16,092 bases of DNA from an uncultured Sutterella sp. (GTDB taxonomy: Bacteria > Pseudomonadota > Gammaproteobacteria > Burkholderiales > Burkholderiaceae_F): the NCBI GenBank assembly GCA_937906995.1, contig CALESB010000047.1, positions 1-16,092 of the forward strand, given 5' to 3'. The notes under the pieces are model-generated. The model saw nothing but the letters and a program-made list of their open reading frames with translations, was not told where the DNA came from and made no database searches. Positions 7,873 to 15,369 of this stretch are shown here, in pieces. Positions within the stretch are counted from its first letter, which is position 1. Each line of letters begins with the position of its first letter. Both the position numbers and the translations under genes were made by a program.

Positions 7873-10800
7873 TTAGTTACGTTCGAGGTCGATGTCAATA
7901 CCCAACGACCGAATTTCTTTCACCAACACGTTGAAGGATTCCGGCATGCCGGCTTCGAGAACGTGTTCGCCCTTGACGATGTTTTCGTAAACCTTCGTAC
8001 GACCCGTGACGTCGTCAGACTTCACCGTCAACATTTCTTGCAAGATATAGGAGGCGCCATAAGCTTCCAAAGCCCAGACTTCCATTTCACCGAAACGTTG
8101 ACCACCGAATTGAGCCTTACCGCCCAACGGTTGTTGCGTCACAAGAGAGTACGGACCCGTAGAGCGAGCGTGCATCTTGTCATCAACCAAGTGATGCAAC
8201 TTCAAGTAGTGCATGTAGCCCACCGTCACAGGACGGTCAAATGCTTCACCTGTACGACCATCGTACAACACTGCTTGAGTCTTAGAAGGTGTCAATTCCA
8301 AACGCTTGGCAACATCTTCCGGGAAGGCCAATTCAAGCATCTTGGCAATTTCTTCTTCGGTAGCACCGTCAAAGACTGGCGTAGCAAACGGAACACCATT
8401 TTCAAGATTCTTAGCCAACACCATGATTTCGTCGTCCGTAAGGCTCGACAAATCTTCTTGCTTACCCGTTTCGTTATAAATCTTCTCCAAGAACTCACGC
8501 ATTTGAGCAGCCTGAGCCGTCTTAAGCATTTCACCAATGCGCCAGCCAAGACCCTTAGCAGCCCAACCCAAGTGGACTTCGAGCACCTGACCGATGTTCA
8601 TACGAGAAGGCACACCCAACGGATTCAAGACGATATCAGCGGGGCGACCATCGGCCATGTAGGGCATATCTTCGATCGGACAGATCTTAGAGACCACACC
8701 CTTGTTACCGTGACGACCTGCCATCTTGTCACCAGGTTGCAAACGACGCTTTTCAGCGATGTAGACCTTGACCATCTTGAGCACGCCCGGAGGCAACTCA
8801 TCGCCTTGCGTTAACTTCTTACGCTTGACTTCGAAAGCATTGTCAAATTCATGGCGCTTGTCATCCAATTGCGTACGCAAATCTTCAAGCAACTTTTGAT
8901 CAGCTTCTTCAGCCATACGAAGTTCAAAGATTTCGTAGCCCTTCAATGCCTCAACGTAATCCTTCGTGAGGATGGCCTTCTTCAAGCCATTAGGACCACC
9001 TTCGACCTTCTTACCGACCAATTGATGGCCTAAACGAGCAAAGGCGTCAGCTTCCATAATGCGAAGCTTTTCGTCCAAGTTTTGGCGATAACGCTTCAAA
9101 ACATCTTCAATAATGGAGTTAGCGCGAGCATCGCGTTCAACACCTTCGCGCGTGAAGAGTTGAACGTCAATAACCGTACCCGTCATACCGGACGGAACAC
9201 GCAAAGAAGTATCCTTAACGTCGCTAGCCTTTTCACCAAAGATCACACGCAAAAGCTTTTCTTCCGGCGTTAATTGGGTTTCACCCTTCGGGGTCACCTT
9301 ACCAACCAACACGTCACCAGCCTTAACCTCTGCACCAATTTGAACGATGCCGCACTCGTCCAAGCGAGCCAATTGGCTTTCGGACAAGTTAGAGATGTCG
9401 CGCGTAATTTCTTCTGCACCCAACTTCGTGTCGCGAGCAACAACAGAAAGTTCTTCAATGTGAATAGACGTATAGCGGTCATCAGCCACAACACGTTCGC
9501 TAATCAACACAGAGTCTTCGTAGTTGTAACCGTTCCAAGGCATAAAGGCGATCAACATGTTTTGACCCAAAGCCAATTCGCCCATATCGGTCGAAGCACC
9601 GTCAGCCAACACATCACCACGAGCCACTTGGTCGCCACGATAGACGATCGGACGTTGATTGATGTTAGAACTTTGGTTAGAACGCGTGAACTTTTGCAAG
9701 TTATAGATATCTACACCAACTTCACCTGCTACCGTTTCTTCATCATTGACTCGAATAACGATGCGGTTTGCATCAACATAGTCAACGACACCACCACGCT
9801 TGGCTTGAACTGCCGTCTTAGAGTCAACTGCGACCGTACGTTCAACACCCGTACCAACGACCGGCTTTTCAGGACGCAAGCAAGGCACACCTTGACGTTG
9901 CATGTTGGAACCCATCAATGCACGGTTGGCGTCATCGTGTTCCAAGAACGGAATCAAGGAAGCAGCAGCGGACACGATTTGCAACGGAGCCACGTCCATG
10001 TATTGAACGCGTTCGGGGCTCACAAGAACCGTTTCACCACTTTCACGAGCACTAACCAAATCTTGGGTTAAGCGTCCGTTTTCATCCAACTCAGAGTTAG
10101 CCTGACAAATCACATACTTGCCTTCTTCGATAGCAGACATGTATTGGATTTCATCGGTAACCTTGCAATCAACAACCTTACGGTACGGCGTTTCTAAGAA
10201 ACCGTACTTGTTCAAGCGAGCGTACAAGGCCAAAGAGTTGATCAAACCAATGTTCGGACCTTCAGGCGTTTCAATCGGGCACAAGCGACCATAGTGAGTG
10301 GAGTGCACGTCACGCACTTCAAAGCCGGCACGTTCACGAGTCAAACCACCCGGACCCAAAGCAGAAATACGACGCTTATGCGTGATTTCAGACAACGGGT
10401 TCGTTTGATCCATGAATTGGCTCAATTGGCTAGAACCAAAGAATTCACGAATAGCAGCGGAAATCGGCTTGCTATTGATTAAGTCTTGCGGCGTTAAATT
10501 GTCAGATTCTGCTTGAGCGAGACGTTCACGAACAGCTCGTTCAACACGAACCAAACCGGAACGGAATTGGTTTTCAGTCAATTCGCCAACACAGCGAACA
10601 CGACGATTACCTAAGTGGTCAATGTCGTCGACTTCGCCACGACCGTTGCGCAATTCAACCAAAATCTTGACAGTGTCAATGATGTCTTCGTTGGTCAACG
10701 TCAACGGACCTTCATCTCCGTCACGACCCAAACGAGCATTGACCTTCATACGACCAACGCGGGACAAATCGTAGGTTTCTTCTGCGAAGAACAAACGATT

Positions 10801-11970
10801 CATCAACATTTCAACGGCTTCTTCCGTAGGCGGCTCACCCGGGCGCATCATGCGATAGATAGAAACGCGGGCACTCATTTGGTCCGGCGTTTCATCAAGA
10901 CGCAACGTATCGGAGATGTAGCTACCGTGGTCTAATTCATTCGTATAGATCGTTTGGAAGCCCTTGATCTTGGCGTCACGTAACTTACCGAGCAATTCTT
11001 CAGTGATTTCATCATTAGCGCTAGCTAACAATTCACCCGTTTCACCATCGAAGATATCCTTAGCTAAAACGCGACCAATAAGGAAGTCATCCGTTACGGC
11101 GACACTCTTCATATCGCCCATTAAGCGGATATGACGAGCAGTGATTCGCTTATCCTTAGGAACAATGACTTCACCATCACGATTGGTGATATCAAAGCGA
11201 GCGATTTCACCCTTTAATCGTTCCGGAACAAGCGTCATGGAGGCGCTACGAGATGCGAGCTTGAATGTATCGAACTCGAAGAACGTTTCCAAGATTTGTT
11301 CCGTGCTCATGCCTAAGGCCTTGAGCAAAATTGTGGCCGGCATCTTACGACGACGGTCAACACGGAAATAAACAATATCCTTGGCATCGAATTCGAAGTC
11401 CAACCAAGAACCACGATACGGGATCATTCGAGCAGAGAAAAGCAACTTACCAGAACTGTGGGTCTTGCCTTTATCATGTTCGAAGAATAAGCCAGGAGAA
11501 CGATGCAACTGGCTAACGATCACACGTTCAGAACCGTTAATAATGAAAGAAGCCTTTTCAGTCATGAGCGGGATTTCGCCCATGTAGACATCATTCTCGC
11601 GAATTTCTTTAATACGGGTCTTAGCCGGGTCATCACGGTCAATGATTTCCAAGCGAATACGAGCGCGCAAACGGCTTGAATAGGTCAAACCGCGCAATTG
11701 GCATTCGGGCACATCAAAAACCGGCTCATCGAGAGAATAGCTTTCAAAAACTAAACGAGCCAAGCCATTGTGGCTGGTGATCGGGAAAATAGACGTAAAA
11801 GCCGATTGCAAACCACTATTGGGGTTACGGTCGGCGGGCGAAACTTCGGCTTGTAAAAATTCAGAATAAGACCGAAGTTGCATTTCCAATAAGGAAGGCA
11901 CTGCAAGAACACTCGGGCGAGTCGCAAAACTCTTACGAATGCGCTTTTTTTCAGTGAACGAGTACGACAT
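7873..11970 (-). CDS. rpoB: DNA-directed RNA polymerase subunit beta
   Basis: This is the second large catalytic subunit of RNA polymerase and the target of rifampicin. With the ATG at 11970 it has 1365 aa and begins MSYSFTEKKRIRKSF, as in related proteobacteria. The GTG two codons upstream (11976) is rejected because the GGAG site would sit only one base from it, whereas it is 5 nt from the ATG. The rifampicin pocket QLSQFMDQTNPLSE...THKRRISALGPGG has D521, H531 and S536 (E. coli D516, H526, S531), so it looks rifampicin-sensitive. The T after DQ, where E. coli has N518, is the same substitution seen in relatives I know. The active-site lysines K1082 and K1090 lie in GDKMAGRHGNKG. The gene follows a structured 266-nt gap after rplL and is 11 nt from rpoC. 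Confidence 0.99.
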   Translation of the reverse strand: MSYSFTEKKRIRKSFATRPSVLAVPSLLEMQLRSYSEFLQAEVSPADRNPNSGLQSAFTSIFPITSHNGLARLVFESYSLDEPVFDVPECQLRGLTYSSRLRARIRLEIIDRDDPAKTRIKEIRENDVYMGEIPLMTEKASFIINGSERVIVSQLHRSPGLFFEHDKGKTHSSGKLLFSARMIPYRGSWLDFEFDAKDIVYFRVDRRRKMPATILLKALGMSTEQILETFFEFDTFKLASRSASMTLVPERLKGEIARFDITNRDGEVIVPKDKRITARHIRLMGDMKSVAVTDDFLIGRVLAKDIFDGETGELLASANDEITEELLGKLRDAKIKGFQTIYTNELDHGSYISDTLRLDETPDQMSARVSIYRMMRPGEPPTEEAVEMLMNRLFFAEETYDLSRVGRMKVNARLGRDGDEGPLTLTNEDIIDTVKILVELRNGRGEVDDIDHLGNRRVRCVGELTENQFRSGLVRVERAVRERLAQAESDNLTPQDLINSKPISAAIREFFGSSQLSQFMDQTNPLSEITHKRRISALGPGGLTRERAGFEVRDVHSTHYGRLCPIETPEGPNIGLINSLALYARLNKYGFLETPYRKVVDCKVTDEIQYMSAIEEGKYVICQANSELDENGRLTQDLVSARESGETVLVSPERVQYMDVAPLQIVSAAASLIPFLEHDDANRALMGSNMQRQGVPCLRPEKPVVGTGVERTVAVDSKTAVQAKRGGVVDYVDANRIVIRVNDEETVAGEVGVDIYNLQKFTRSNQSSNINQRPIVYRGDQVARGDVLADGASTDMGELALGQNMLIAFMPWNGYNYEDSVLISERVVADDRYTSIHIEELSVVARDTKLGAEEITRDISNLSESQLARLDECGIVQIGAEVKAGDVLVGKVTPKGETQLTPEEKLLRVIFGEKASDVKDTSLRVPSGMTGTVIDVQLFTREGVERDARANSIIEDVLKRYRQNLDEKLRIMEADAFARLGHQLVGKKVEGGPNGLKKAILTKDYVEALKGYEIFELRMAEEADQKLLEDLRTQLDDKRHEFDNAFEVKRKKLTQGDELPPGVLKMVKVYIAEKRRLQPGDKMAGRHGNKGVVSKICPIEDMPYMADGRPADIVLNPLGVPSRMNIGQVLEVHLGWAAKGLGWRIGEMLKTAQAAQMREFLEKIYNETGKQEDLSSLTDDEIMVLAKNLENGVPFATPVFDGATEEEIAKMLELAFPEDVAKRLELTPSKTQAVLYDGRTGEAFDRPVTVGYMHYLKLHHLVDDKMHARSTGPYSLVTQQPLGGKAQFGGQRFGEMEVWALEAYGASYILQEMLTVKSDDVTGRTKVYENIVKGEHVLEAGMPESFNVLVKEIRSLGIDIDLERN

Positions 11971-11975
11971 GGACA

Positions 11976-11979
11976 CTCC
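11976..11979 (-). promoter_or_regulatory. ribosome binding site that fixes the rpoB start
   Basis: GGAG on the minus strand is 5 nt upstream of the ATG at 11970. It overlaps the G of the alternative GTG at 11976, which therefore cannot be the main start. Confidence 0.75.
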
Positions 11980-12043
11980 GTTCGACGTGAGGTTTAGAAA
12001 AGAAAATATAAAGTTCTGACCGCATTAAAAACACAAAGACGCC

Positions 12044-12079
12044 AAAAGCCGCCCCGCTATCCTTAGATATTCGGGCGGC
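12044..12079 (-). terminator. intrinsic-terminator-like attenuator between rplL and rpoB
   Basis: On the minus strand GCCGCCC (12073-12079) pairs with GGGCGGC (12048-12054), with an extra TATC/GATA stem inside, and is directly followed by TTTT then GGCGTC. The T-run is short, so incomplete termination is expected. E. coli has a partial terminator at the same place that lowers rpoBC expression relative to rplJL; this element is well placed for the same job. Confidence 0.7.
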
Positions 12080-12134
12080 AAATTGGCCGATATTGAGTTG
12101 TCGTATGTATTTTTTCAGCTCTCTCAGAAGACTT

Positions 12135-12165
12135 CGAACTAAACTCGAAAATCAAGTCCAGTTCG
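12135..12165 (-). other. 13-bp hairpin upstream of rpoB
   Basis: CGAACTGGACTTG and CGAGTTTAGTTCG on the minus strand pair (mostly Watson-Crick, with G-U pairs and one mismatch) around a 5-nt ATTTT loop. It shares two bases with the adjacent hairpin at 12164-12188, so the two may compete or stack. Confidence 0.5.
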
Positions 12166-12188
12166 AAATCCTCCTTAGGAGGATTTCG
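12164..12188 (-). other. near-perfect 11-bp hairpin containing CCTCC/GGAGG
   Basis: CGAAATCCTCC and GGAGGATTTCG are exact inverted repeats around a TAA loop. GGAGG is a perfect Shine-Dalgarno core but no good start codon lies at the right distance. It is the second of several tandem hairpins in the rplL-rpoB gap. A ribonuclease III processing site is one possibility, since E. coli has one in this gap. Confidence 0.55.
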
Positions 12189-12189
12189 C

Positions 12190-12220
12190 GGACAAGATAC
12201 CGAACTATAGTATCTTGCCC
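12190..12220 (-). other. 11-bp hairpin after rplL
   Basis: GGGCAAGATAC and GTATCTTGTCC on the minus strand pair over 11 bp (one G-U) around a 9-nt loop. It starts about 22 nt after the rplL stop and has no T-run, so it is more likely a processing or 3'-end-protecting structure than a terminator. Confidence 0.5.
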
Positions 12221-12242
12221 GATTTTTCTTGCAGAAGCAAGA

Positions 12243-12623
12243 TTACTTGAGTTCGACCTTAGCGCCAGCAGCTTCAAGCTTCTTCTTGGCTTCTTCAGCG
12301 TCAGCCTTCGGCAAAGCTTCCTTAACAGCCTTCGGAGCGCCTTCGACCATGTCCTTGGCTTCCTTCAAGCCCAAGCCCGTCAATTCGCGGACGGCCTTAA
12401 TAACGGCGATCTTGTTGGAACCAACGTCAGCGAGAACGACGTCGAATTCGGTCTTTTCTTCAGCAGCGGCAGCAGCACCACCAGCAGCCGGAGCAGCAAC
12501 TGCAACAGCAGCAGCAGCGGCGGAAACACCGAACTTTTCTTCCATCATCGTGATGAGTTCGGAAACTTCGAGAACGGTCATGGACGCAATTGCGTCGAGG
12601 ATTTCTTCTTTCGTAAGGGCCAT
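12243..12623 (-). CDS. rplL: 50S ribosomal protein L7/L12
   Basis: L7/L12 is the multicopy stalk protein that recruits and stimulates the translational GTPases IF2, EF-Tu and EF-G. The product is 126 aa. The N-terminal dimerisation helices run from MALTKEEILDAIASMTVLE to about residue 33. A long Ala-rich hinge follows at about 34-55, then the C-terminal domain with DVVLADVGSNKIAVIKAVRE and TGLGLKEAKDMVE, the helix pair that contacts the GTPases. The ATG at 12623 has GGAG 9 nt upstream. It is 45 nt from rplJ, whose product anchors its dimers on the ribosome. The only peculiarity is the low-complexity GCAGC-rich hinge DNA, which is normal for this gene. Confidence 0.99.
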   Translation of the reverse strand: MALTKEEILDAIASMTVLEVSELITMMEEKFGVSAAAAAVAVAAPAAGGAAAAAEEKTEFDVVLADVGSNKIAVIKAVRELTGLGLKEAKDMVEGAPKAVKEALPKADAEEAKKKLEAAGAKVELK

Positions 12624-12668
12624 TTTATTTAGCTCCAGTAAAAAATTTCGTTTTTAAAAAAAATTAGG

Positions 12669-13199
12669 TTAGGCAGCAGCCTTTTCCTTAGCGTCGCGTA
12701 CAGCAGCGACAGTGCGCACAAAGCGCGCCGGCACTTCATTGAGCGTGCGAACGAACTTAGCGACCGGTTCGTTCATCGTAGCCATCAACTTGGCCAACAA
12801 TTCTTCACGGCTCGGCATCGTGGCAAGTTGTTCAATACCAGCAACGTCCAAAACGTTACCAGGCATTGCACCAGCCTTGAGTACGAGCTTGTCGTTCTTC
12901 TTGGCAAAGGAGACTAACACCTTGGCAGCAGCAACCGGATCAGCAGAGAAACCGTAAACGAGGGGACCAACAAACTTGTCGGACAAACCTTCGTACGGCG
13001 TACCTGCAACGGCGCGACGGACAAGAGTGTTTTTAAGCACGCGCAATTGGACACCTTCCTTACGAGCGTTAGCACGTAATTCGGTGACAGCTTGAACGCT
13101 CAGCCCACGGTATTCGGCAACGATAATCGAACCAGCACCAGCAACCATGCTAGAAACTTCTTCGATAACTGCCGCTTTATCTTGACGATTAAGACCCAC
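12669..13199 (-). CDS. rplJ: 50S ribosomal protein L10 (GTG start)
   Basis: L10 is the base of the ribosomal stalk: its N-terminal domain binds 23S rRNA with L11, and its C-terminal helix carries L7/L12 dimers. The product is 176 aa, slightly longer than the 165 aa of E. coli. It begins MGLNRQDKAAVIEEV, with SIIVAEYRGLSV and LRVLKNTLVRRAV in the rRNA-binding domain and an Ala/Lys-rich C-terminus. The start is GTG at 13199, with GGAG 7 nt upstream; no in-frame ATG fits the family N-terminus, so the weaker start codon appears real. The gene follows a 302-nt structured leader. In E. coli the L10-L7/L12 complex represses its own translation through this leader, and the layout here suggests the same control. 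Confidence 0.98.
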   Translation of the reverse strand: MGLNRQDKAAVIEEVSSMVAGAGSIIVAEYRGLSVQAVTELRANARKEGVQLRVLKNTLVRRAVAGTPYEGLSDKFVGPLVYGFSADPVAAAKVLVSFAKKNDKLVLKAGAMPGNVLDVAGIEQLATMPSREELLAKLMATMNEPVAKFVRTLNEVPARFVRTVAAVRDAKEKAAA

Positions 13200-13501
13200 G
13201 GTCTGGCTCCACTCAGAGGTACCTCAGAATAAATCTAAGGCACCGGTTTAAAATAACCGGCAACACCTGAGAGTTTCTCCGTTGCACAATATTTGTAGCA
13301 AACGAAATTTTCTCTCTTCGGTAGCCGTCTACGCTGGATATCTTAAGCGCGCCCGTTTGCGCGGGATAAGACTTTTAAAATTTAAGTTCTCTTAAATTTC
13401 CAGCGGTCTTTGACAGCAGAAGGTTTCCCTTCCACCCAAAGCCCTCGAGGCCTCACGACCTCTTTTGCAAGGCTGGCCGAAACCAGCCTCACGGGAATTA
13501 A
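13200..13501 (-). ncRNA. rplJ leader, probable L10-type autoregulatory RNA
   Basis: This 302-nt gap has no ORF of interest and is dense with stems on the minus strand. In order of transcription: AGGCTGG/CCAGCCT (13470-13489); GAAGG with a GAAA loop and CCTTC (13419-13432); then a closing stem CGCTGGA/TCCAGCG (13399-13405 with 13332-13338). The closing stem encloses AATTTAAG/CTTAAATT (13379-13398) and an arm with TCTTA/TAAGA and CCCG/CGGG (13341-13371). Last come CCGGTT/AACCGG (13243-13260) and CCTTAGA/TCTGAGG (13222-13240). The closed multi-branch fold in front of rplJ matches the known arrangement of L10 leaders, where L10-L7/L12 binds and blocks translation. I see no good -10/-35 pair inside, so rplJL probably depends on transcription from upstream of rplK. 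The match to the known RNA family is by layout, not by alignment. Confidence 0.6.
13207..13210 (-). promoter_or_regulatory. ribosome binding site for the rplJ GTG start
   Basis: GGAG on the minus strand stands 7 nt before GTG at 13199. It is flanked upstream by two short hairpins (13222-13240 and 13243-13260) and the 10-base palindrome GAGGTACCTC at 13216-13225, so its access could be controlled by leader folding. Confidence 0.65.
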
Positions 13502-14197
13502 TTAGGCAACAACGGTGCCCATGTCAACGCGAACGCCAACACCCATCGTGGAAGAAACCGACATCTTGCGAAGATATTGGCCCTTAGCACTTGCGGGCTT
13601 AGCCTTAACTAAAGCGTCAACCAAAGCCTTAAGGTTCGTTTCCAAGCGAGCTGCGTCGAAGGAAGCACGACCAATAGAGGCATGAATAATACCAGCCTTG
13701 TCAGCACGGAATTGAACTTGACCAGCCTTGGCATTCTTAACAGCCGTAGCAACGTCAGGCGTAACCGTACCAACCTTCGGGTTCGGCATCAAACCACGCG
13801 GGCCCAAAACCTTACCCAATTGACCAACGATACGCATTGCATCCGGAGAGGCAATCACGACATCGAAATCAAGTTGACCAGCCTTGATGGAGGCAGCCAA
13901 GTCATCGAAACCGACGACATCTGCACCAGCGGCCTTAGCTTCATCAGCCTTAGCACCTTGTGCAAAAACAGCCACGCGAACCGTCTTACCCGTACCTTCA
14001 GGAAGAACAGCAGCACCGCGAACAGCTTGGTCAGACTTACGGGGGTCAATACCCAATTGAATAGCAACGTCGATAGATTCATCGAACTTAGCAGAGGCAC
14101 ATTCCTTCACCAACGTGAGGGCTTCAGCCACAGCATAATTCTTTTGTGCTTCAACCTTGGCGCTAACAGCCTTCATGCGCTTTGTCATCTTAGCCAT
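13502..14197 (-). CDS. rplA: 50S ribosomal protein L1
   Basis: L1 forms the mobile stalk near the E site of the 50S subunit and helps move deacylated tRNA out. In E. coli it also represses the rplKA mRNA. The product is 231 aa, close to the usual 230-235. The family signature LGPRGLMPNPKVGTVT is at residues 131-146, and the N-terminal MAKMTKRMK start is normal. The ATG at 14197 is one base after the rplK stop, and the strong GGAGGG 8 nt upstream lies inside the end of rplK, so the two are very likely translationally coupled. That coupling is what would allow one L1 site ahead of rplK to control both genes. A second ATG three codons in is possible but the first has better spacing. Confidence 0.99.
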   Translation of the reverse strand: MAKMTKRMKAVSAKVEAQKNYAVAEALTLVKECASAKFDESIDVAIQLGIDPRKSDQAVRGAAVLPEGTGKTVRVAVFAQGAKADEAKAAGADVVGFDDLAASIKAGQLDFDVVIASPDAMRIVGQLGKVLGPRGLMPNPKVGTVTPDVATAVKNAKAGQVQFRADKAGIIHASIGRASFDAARLETNLKALVDALVKAKPASAKGQYLRKMSVSSTMGVGVRVDMGTVVA

Positions 14198-14198
14198 C

Positions 14199-14630
14199 TT
14201 AGATACCCTCCACCGTGATACCCATAGAACGAGCGCTACCAGCGATCGTACGAACAGCAGCGTCCATATCAGCGGCCGTCAAATCAGGCATCTTCGTCTT
14301 GGCGATTTCTTCGGCTTGAGCGCGCGTGATCTTACCAACCTTGTCCGTGTGCGGACGTGCAGAGCCCTTAGCAACCTTAGCGGCCTTCTTGATCAAGATG
14401 GCAGCAGGAGGCGTCTTCATCACAAACGTGAAGCTCTTATCTGCATAAGCGGTGATAACGACAGGAATCGGAAGACCCGGTTCGACGCCTTGCGTCTTAG
14501 CGTTAAAGGCCTTGCAGAATTCCATGATGTTCAAACCACGTTGGCCTAAAGCCGGGCCAATGGGGGGCGAGGGGTTAGCCTTGCCGGCAGGAACTTGCAG
14601 CTTGATGTAGCCGACAATTTTCTTTGCCAT
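14199..14630 (-). CDS. rplK: 50S ribosomal protein L11
   Basis: L11 binds the GTPase-associated centre of 23S rRNA with L10 and is needed for RelA activation and for thiostrepton sensitivity. The product is 143 aa, typical length. It begins MAKKIVGYIKLQVPAGKANP, with the proline-containing PSPPIGPALGQRG at about residues 20-32 in the N-terminal domain. The C-terminal rRNA-binding domain ends ARSMGITVEGI. The ATG at 14630 has AAGGA 9 nt upstream. It is the first gene after a predicted promoter and an approximately 80-nt leader with an L1-site-like fold, and is one base from rplA. Confidence 0.99.
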   Translation of the reverse strand: MAKKIVGYIKLQVPAGKANPSPPIGPALGQRGLNIMEFCKAFNAKTQGVEPGLPIPVVITAYADKSFTFVMKTPPAAILIKKAAKVAKGSARPHTDKVGKITRAQAEEIAKTKMPDLTAADMDAAVRTIAGSARSMGITVEGI

Positions 14631-14651
14631 TTTAAGGTTTCCTTTTAGGTT

Positions 14652-14688
14652 CTAGCGCCTTACGAGATTCTCTCGCTTGGCTCCCTAG
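14652..14688 (-). promoter_or_regulatory. rplK leader stem-loop resembling an L1 binding site
   Basis: On the minus strand the leader folds as CTAG, internal GGA, GCC, internal AAG, CGAGA, loop GAA, then TCTCG, TAA, GGC, G, CTAG: three short stems separated by purine-rich internal loops. L1 is known to repress its operon by binding an mRNA fold that imitates its 23S site, with two helices joined by a G-rich asymmetric loop. The position 22 nt before the rplK start fits that role. The assignment rests on shape and place only. Confidence 0.5.
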
Positions 14689-14718
14689 TAGTTAATTGAT
14701 TAAGTAAGAAAGAGCGGG

Positions 14719-14747
14719 ATTATGCCATTGAATTTCTGAAAATGCAA
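14719..14747 (-). promoter_or_regulatory. sigma70-type promoter upstream of rplK
   Basis: The minus strand shows a weak -35 TTGCAT (14742-14747), a 17-nt spacer and a -10 CATAAT (14719-14724, five of six). The start would be near 14712, about 80 nt before rplK. E. coli has a promoter at the same position. The element lies between two inverted repeat arms, AGCGGGAT and ATCCCGCT (14713-14720 and 14759-14766), the first of which overlaps the -10. Confidence 0.6.
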
Positions 14748-14781
14748 ATTCTTTGAGTATCCCGCTGAATATTTTTAGTTT

Positions 14782-15345
14782 TTAAATTTTTTCAACACCG
14801 TTGAATGCGATGTCGACAGGCGTTTCACGTCCGAAGATTTCAACCGTTACACGTAAGCGAGAACGATCATAATCAACCTCTTCGATGCGGCCGTTAAAGT
14901 CGGCAAAGGCACCTTCCTTAAGGCGAACCACTTCACCGATTTCAAAGCTGATCTTGGGACGCGGCTTTTCTGCTGTTGCTTCTTGCGTTTGTAAAATTGC
15001 AGCAATTTCGTGATCAGCAAGAGGAGCCGGACGATTACCACCCAAAAAGCCCGTTACACGAGGTGTACTCTTTACCAAGTGCCACGTATCATCATTCATC
15101 GTCATATGAACGAGAACATAACCAGCGTACATGCGACGTTCACTCACGTAGCGACGATTATTACGCGTTTCCACCACTTCTTCGGTGGGCACTAACACTT
15201 CACCAAACTGTTCCGGAAATGCACAACGACCAATGCGTTCAATCAAGGCACGTTGCACGCTCTTTTCCATACCGGAATAGACATGAACGACATACCAACG
15301 CATCTTCGGCGCAGCCACCGGCTTTTGTTCTTGCATTTCGGTCAT
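14782..15345 (-). CDS. nusG: transcription termination/antitermination protein NusG
   Basis: NusG binds RNA polymerase through its N-terminal NGN domain and links it to Rho or to ribosomal protein S10 through its KOW domain. The product is 187 aa. The NGN domain begins at about residue 16 with RWYVVHVYSGMEKSVQ and includes RRMYAGYVLV. The KOW domain covers about 132-187 and includes GEVVRLKEGAFADFNGRIEEVD. The ATG at 15345 has a strong GAGGAG 7 nt upstream, so the 14-residue leader before the domain is accepted. It lies 24 nt after secE, the usual pair. The 151-nt gap to rplK carries a promoter, so nusG and rplK can be expressed separately. Confidence 0.99.
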   Translation of the reverse strand: MTEMQEQKPVAAPKMRWYVVHVYSGMEKSVQRALIERIGRCAFPEQFGEVLVPTEEVVETRNNRRYVSERRMYAGYVLVHMTMNDDTWHLVKSTPRVTGFLGGNRPAPLADHEIAAILQTQEATAEKPRPKISFEIGEVVRLKEGAFADFNGRIEEVDYDRSRLRVTVEIFGRETPVDIAFNGVEKI

Positions 15346-15369
15346 TTTATGACTCCTCGGATCGGGTGA

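Noticed and set aside
6867..10071. Several plus-strand frames of 260-285 codons opposite rpoB and rpoC
   Set aside because: Same codon-bias shadow effect; low-complexity products with no family resemblance and no promoter or ribosome binding context.
11971..11976. GTG two codons upstream as the rpoB start
   Set aside because: The GGAG site would be one base from it; the ATG at 11970 has proper spacing and matches the family N-terminus.
12063..12155. Minus-strand 30-codon frame (TTG start) downstream of GGAGG, ending inside the attenuator loop, as a possible leader peptide controlling rpoB
   Set aside because: The spacing from GGAGG to TTG is about 15 nt, the start codon is weak, and the peptide shows no run of a regulatory amino acid. 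Worth recalling only if ribosome profiling shows signal.
12470..12530. GCAGC-type short repeats as a possible tandem repeat element
   Set aside because: They encode the Ala-rich flexible hinge of L7/L12 and are normal for rplL.
12093..12657. Plus-strand frames opposite rplL and the rplL-rpoB gap, one with a Ser/Asn-rich tract
   Set aside because: The Ser/Asn tract is the complement of the Ala-rich hinge of L7/L12; nothing else supports a gene.
13470..13489. Hairpin after rplA as an intrinsic terminator
   Set aside because: It is followed by TGCAAAAG on the transcribed strand, not a T-run, and rplJL has no visible promoter of its own, so full termination here is unlikely.
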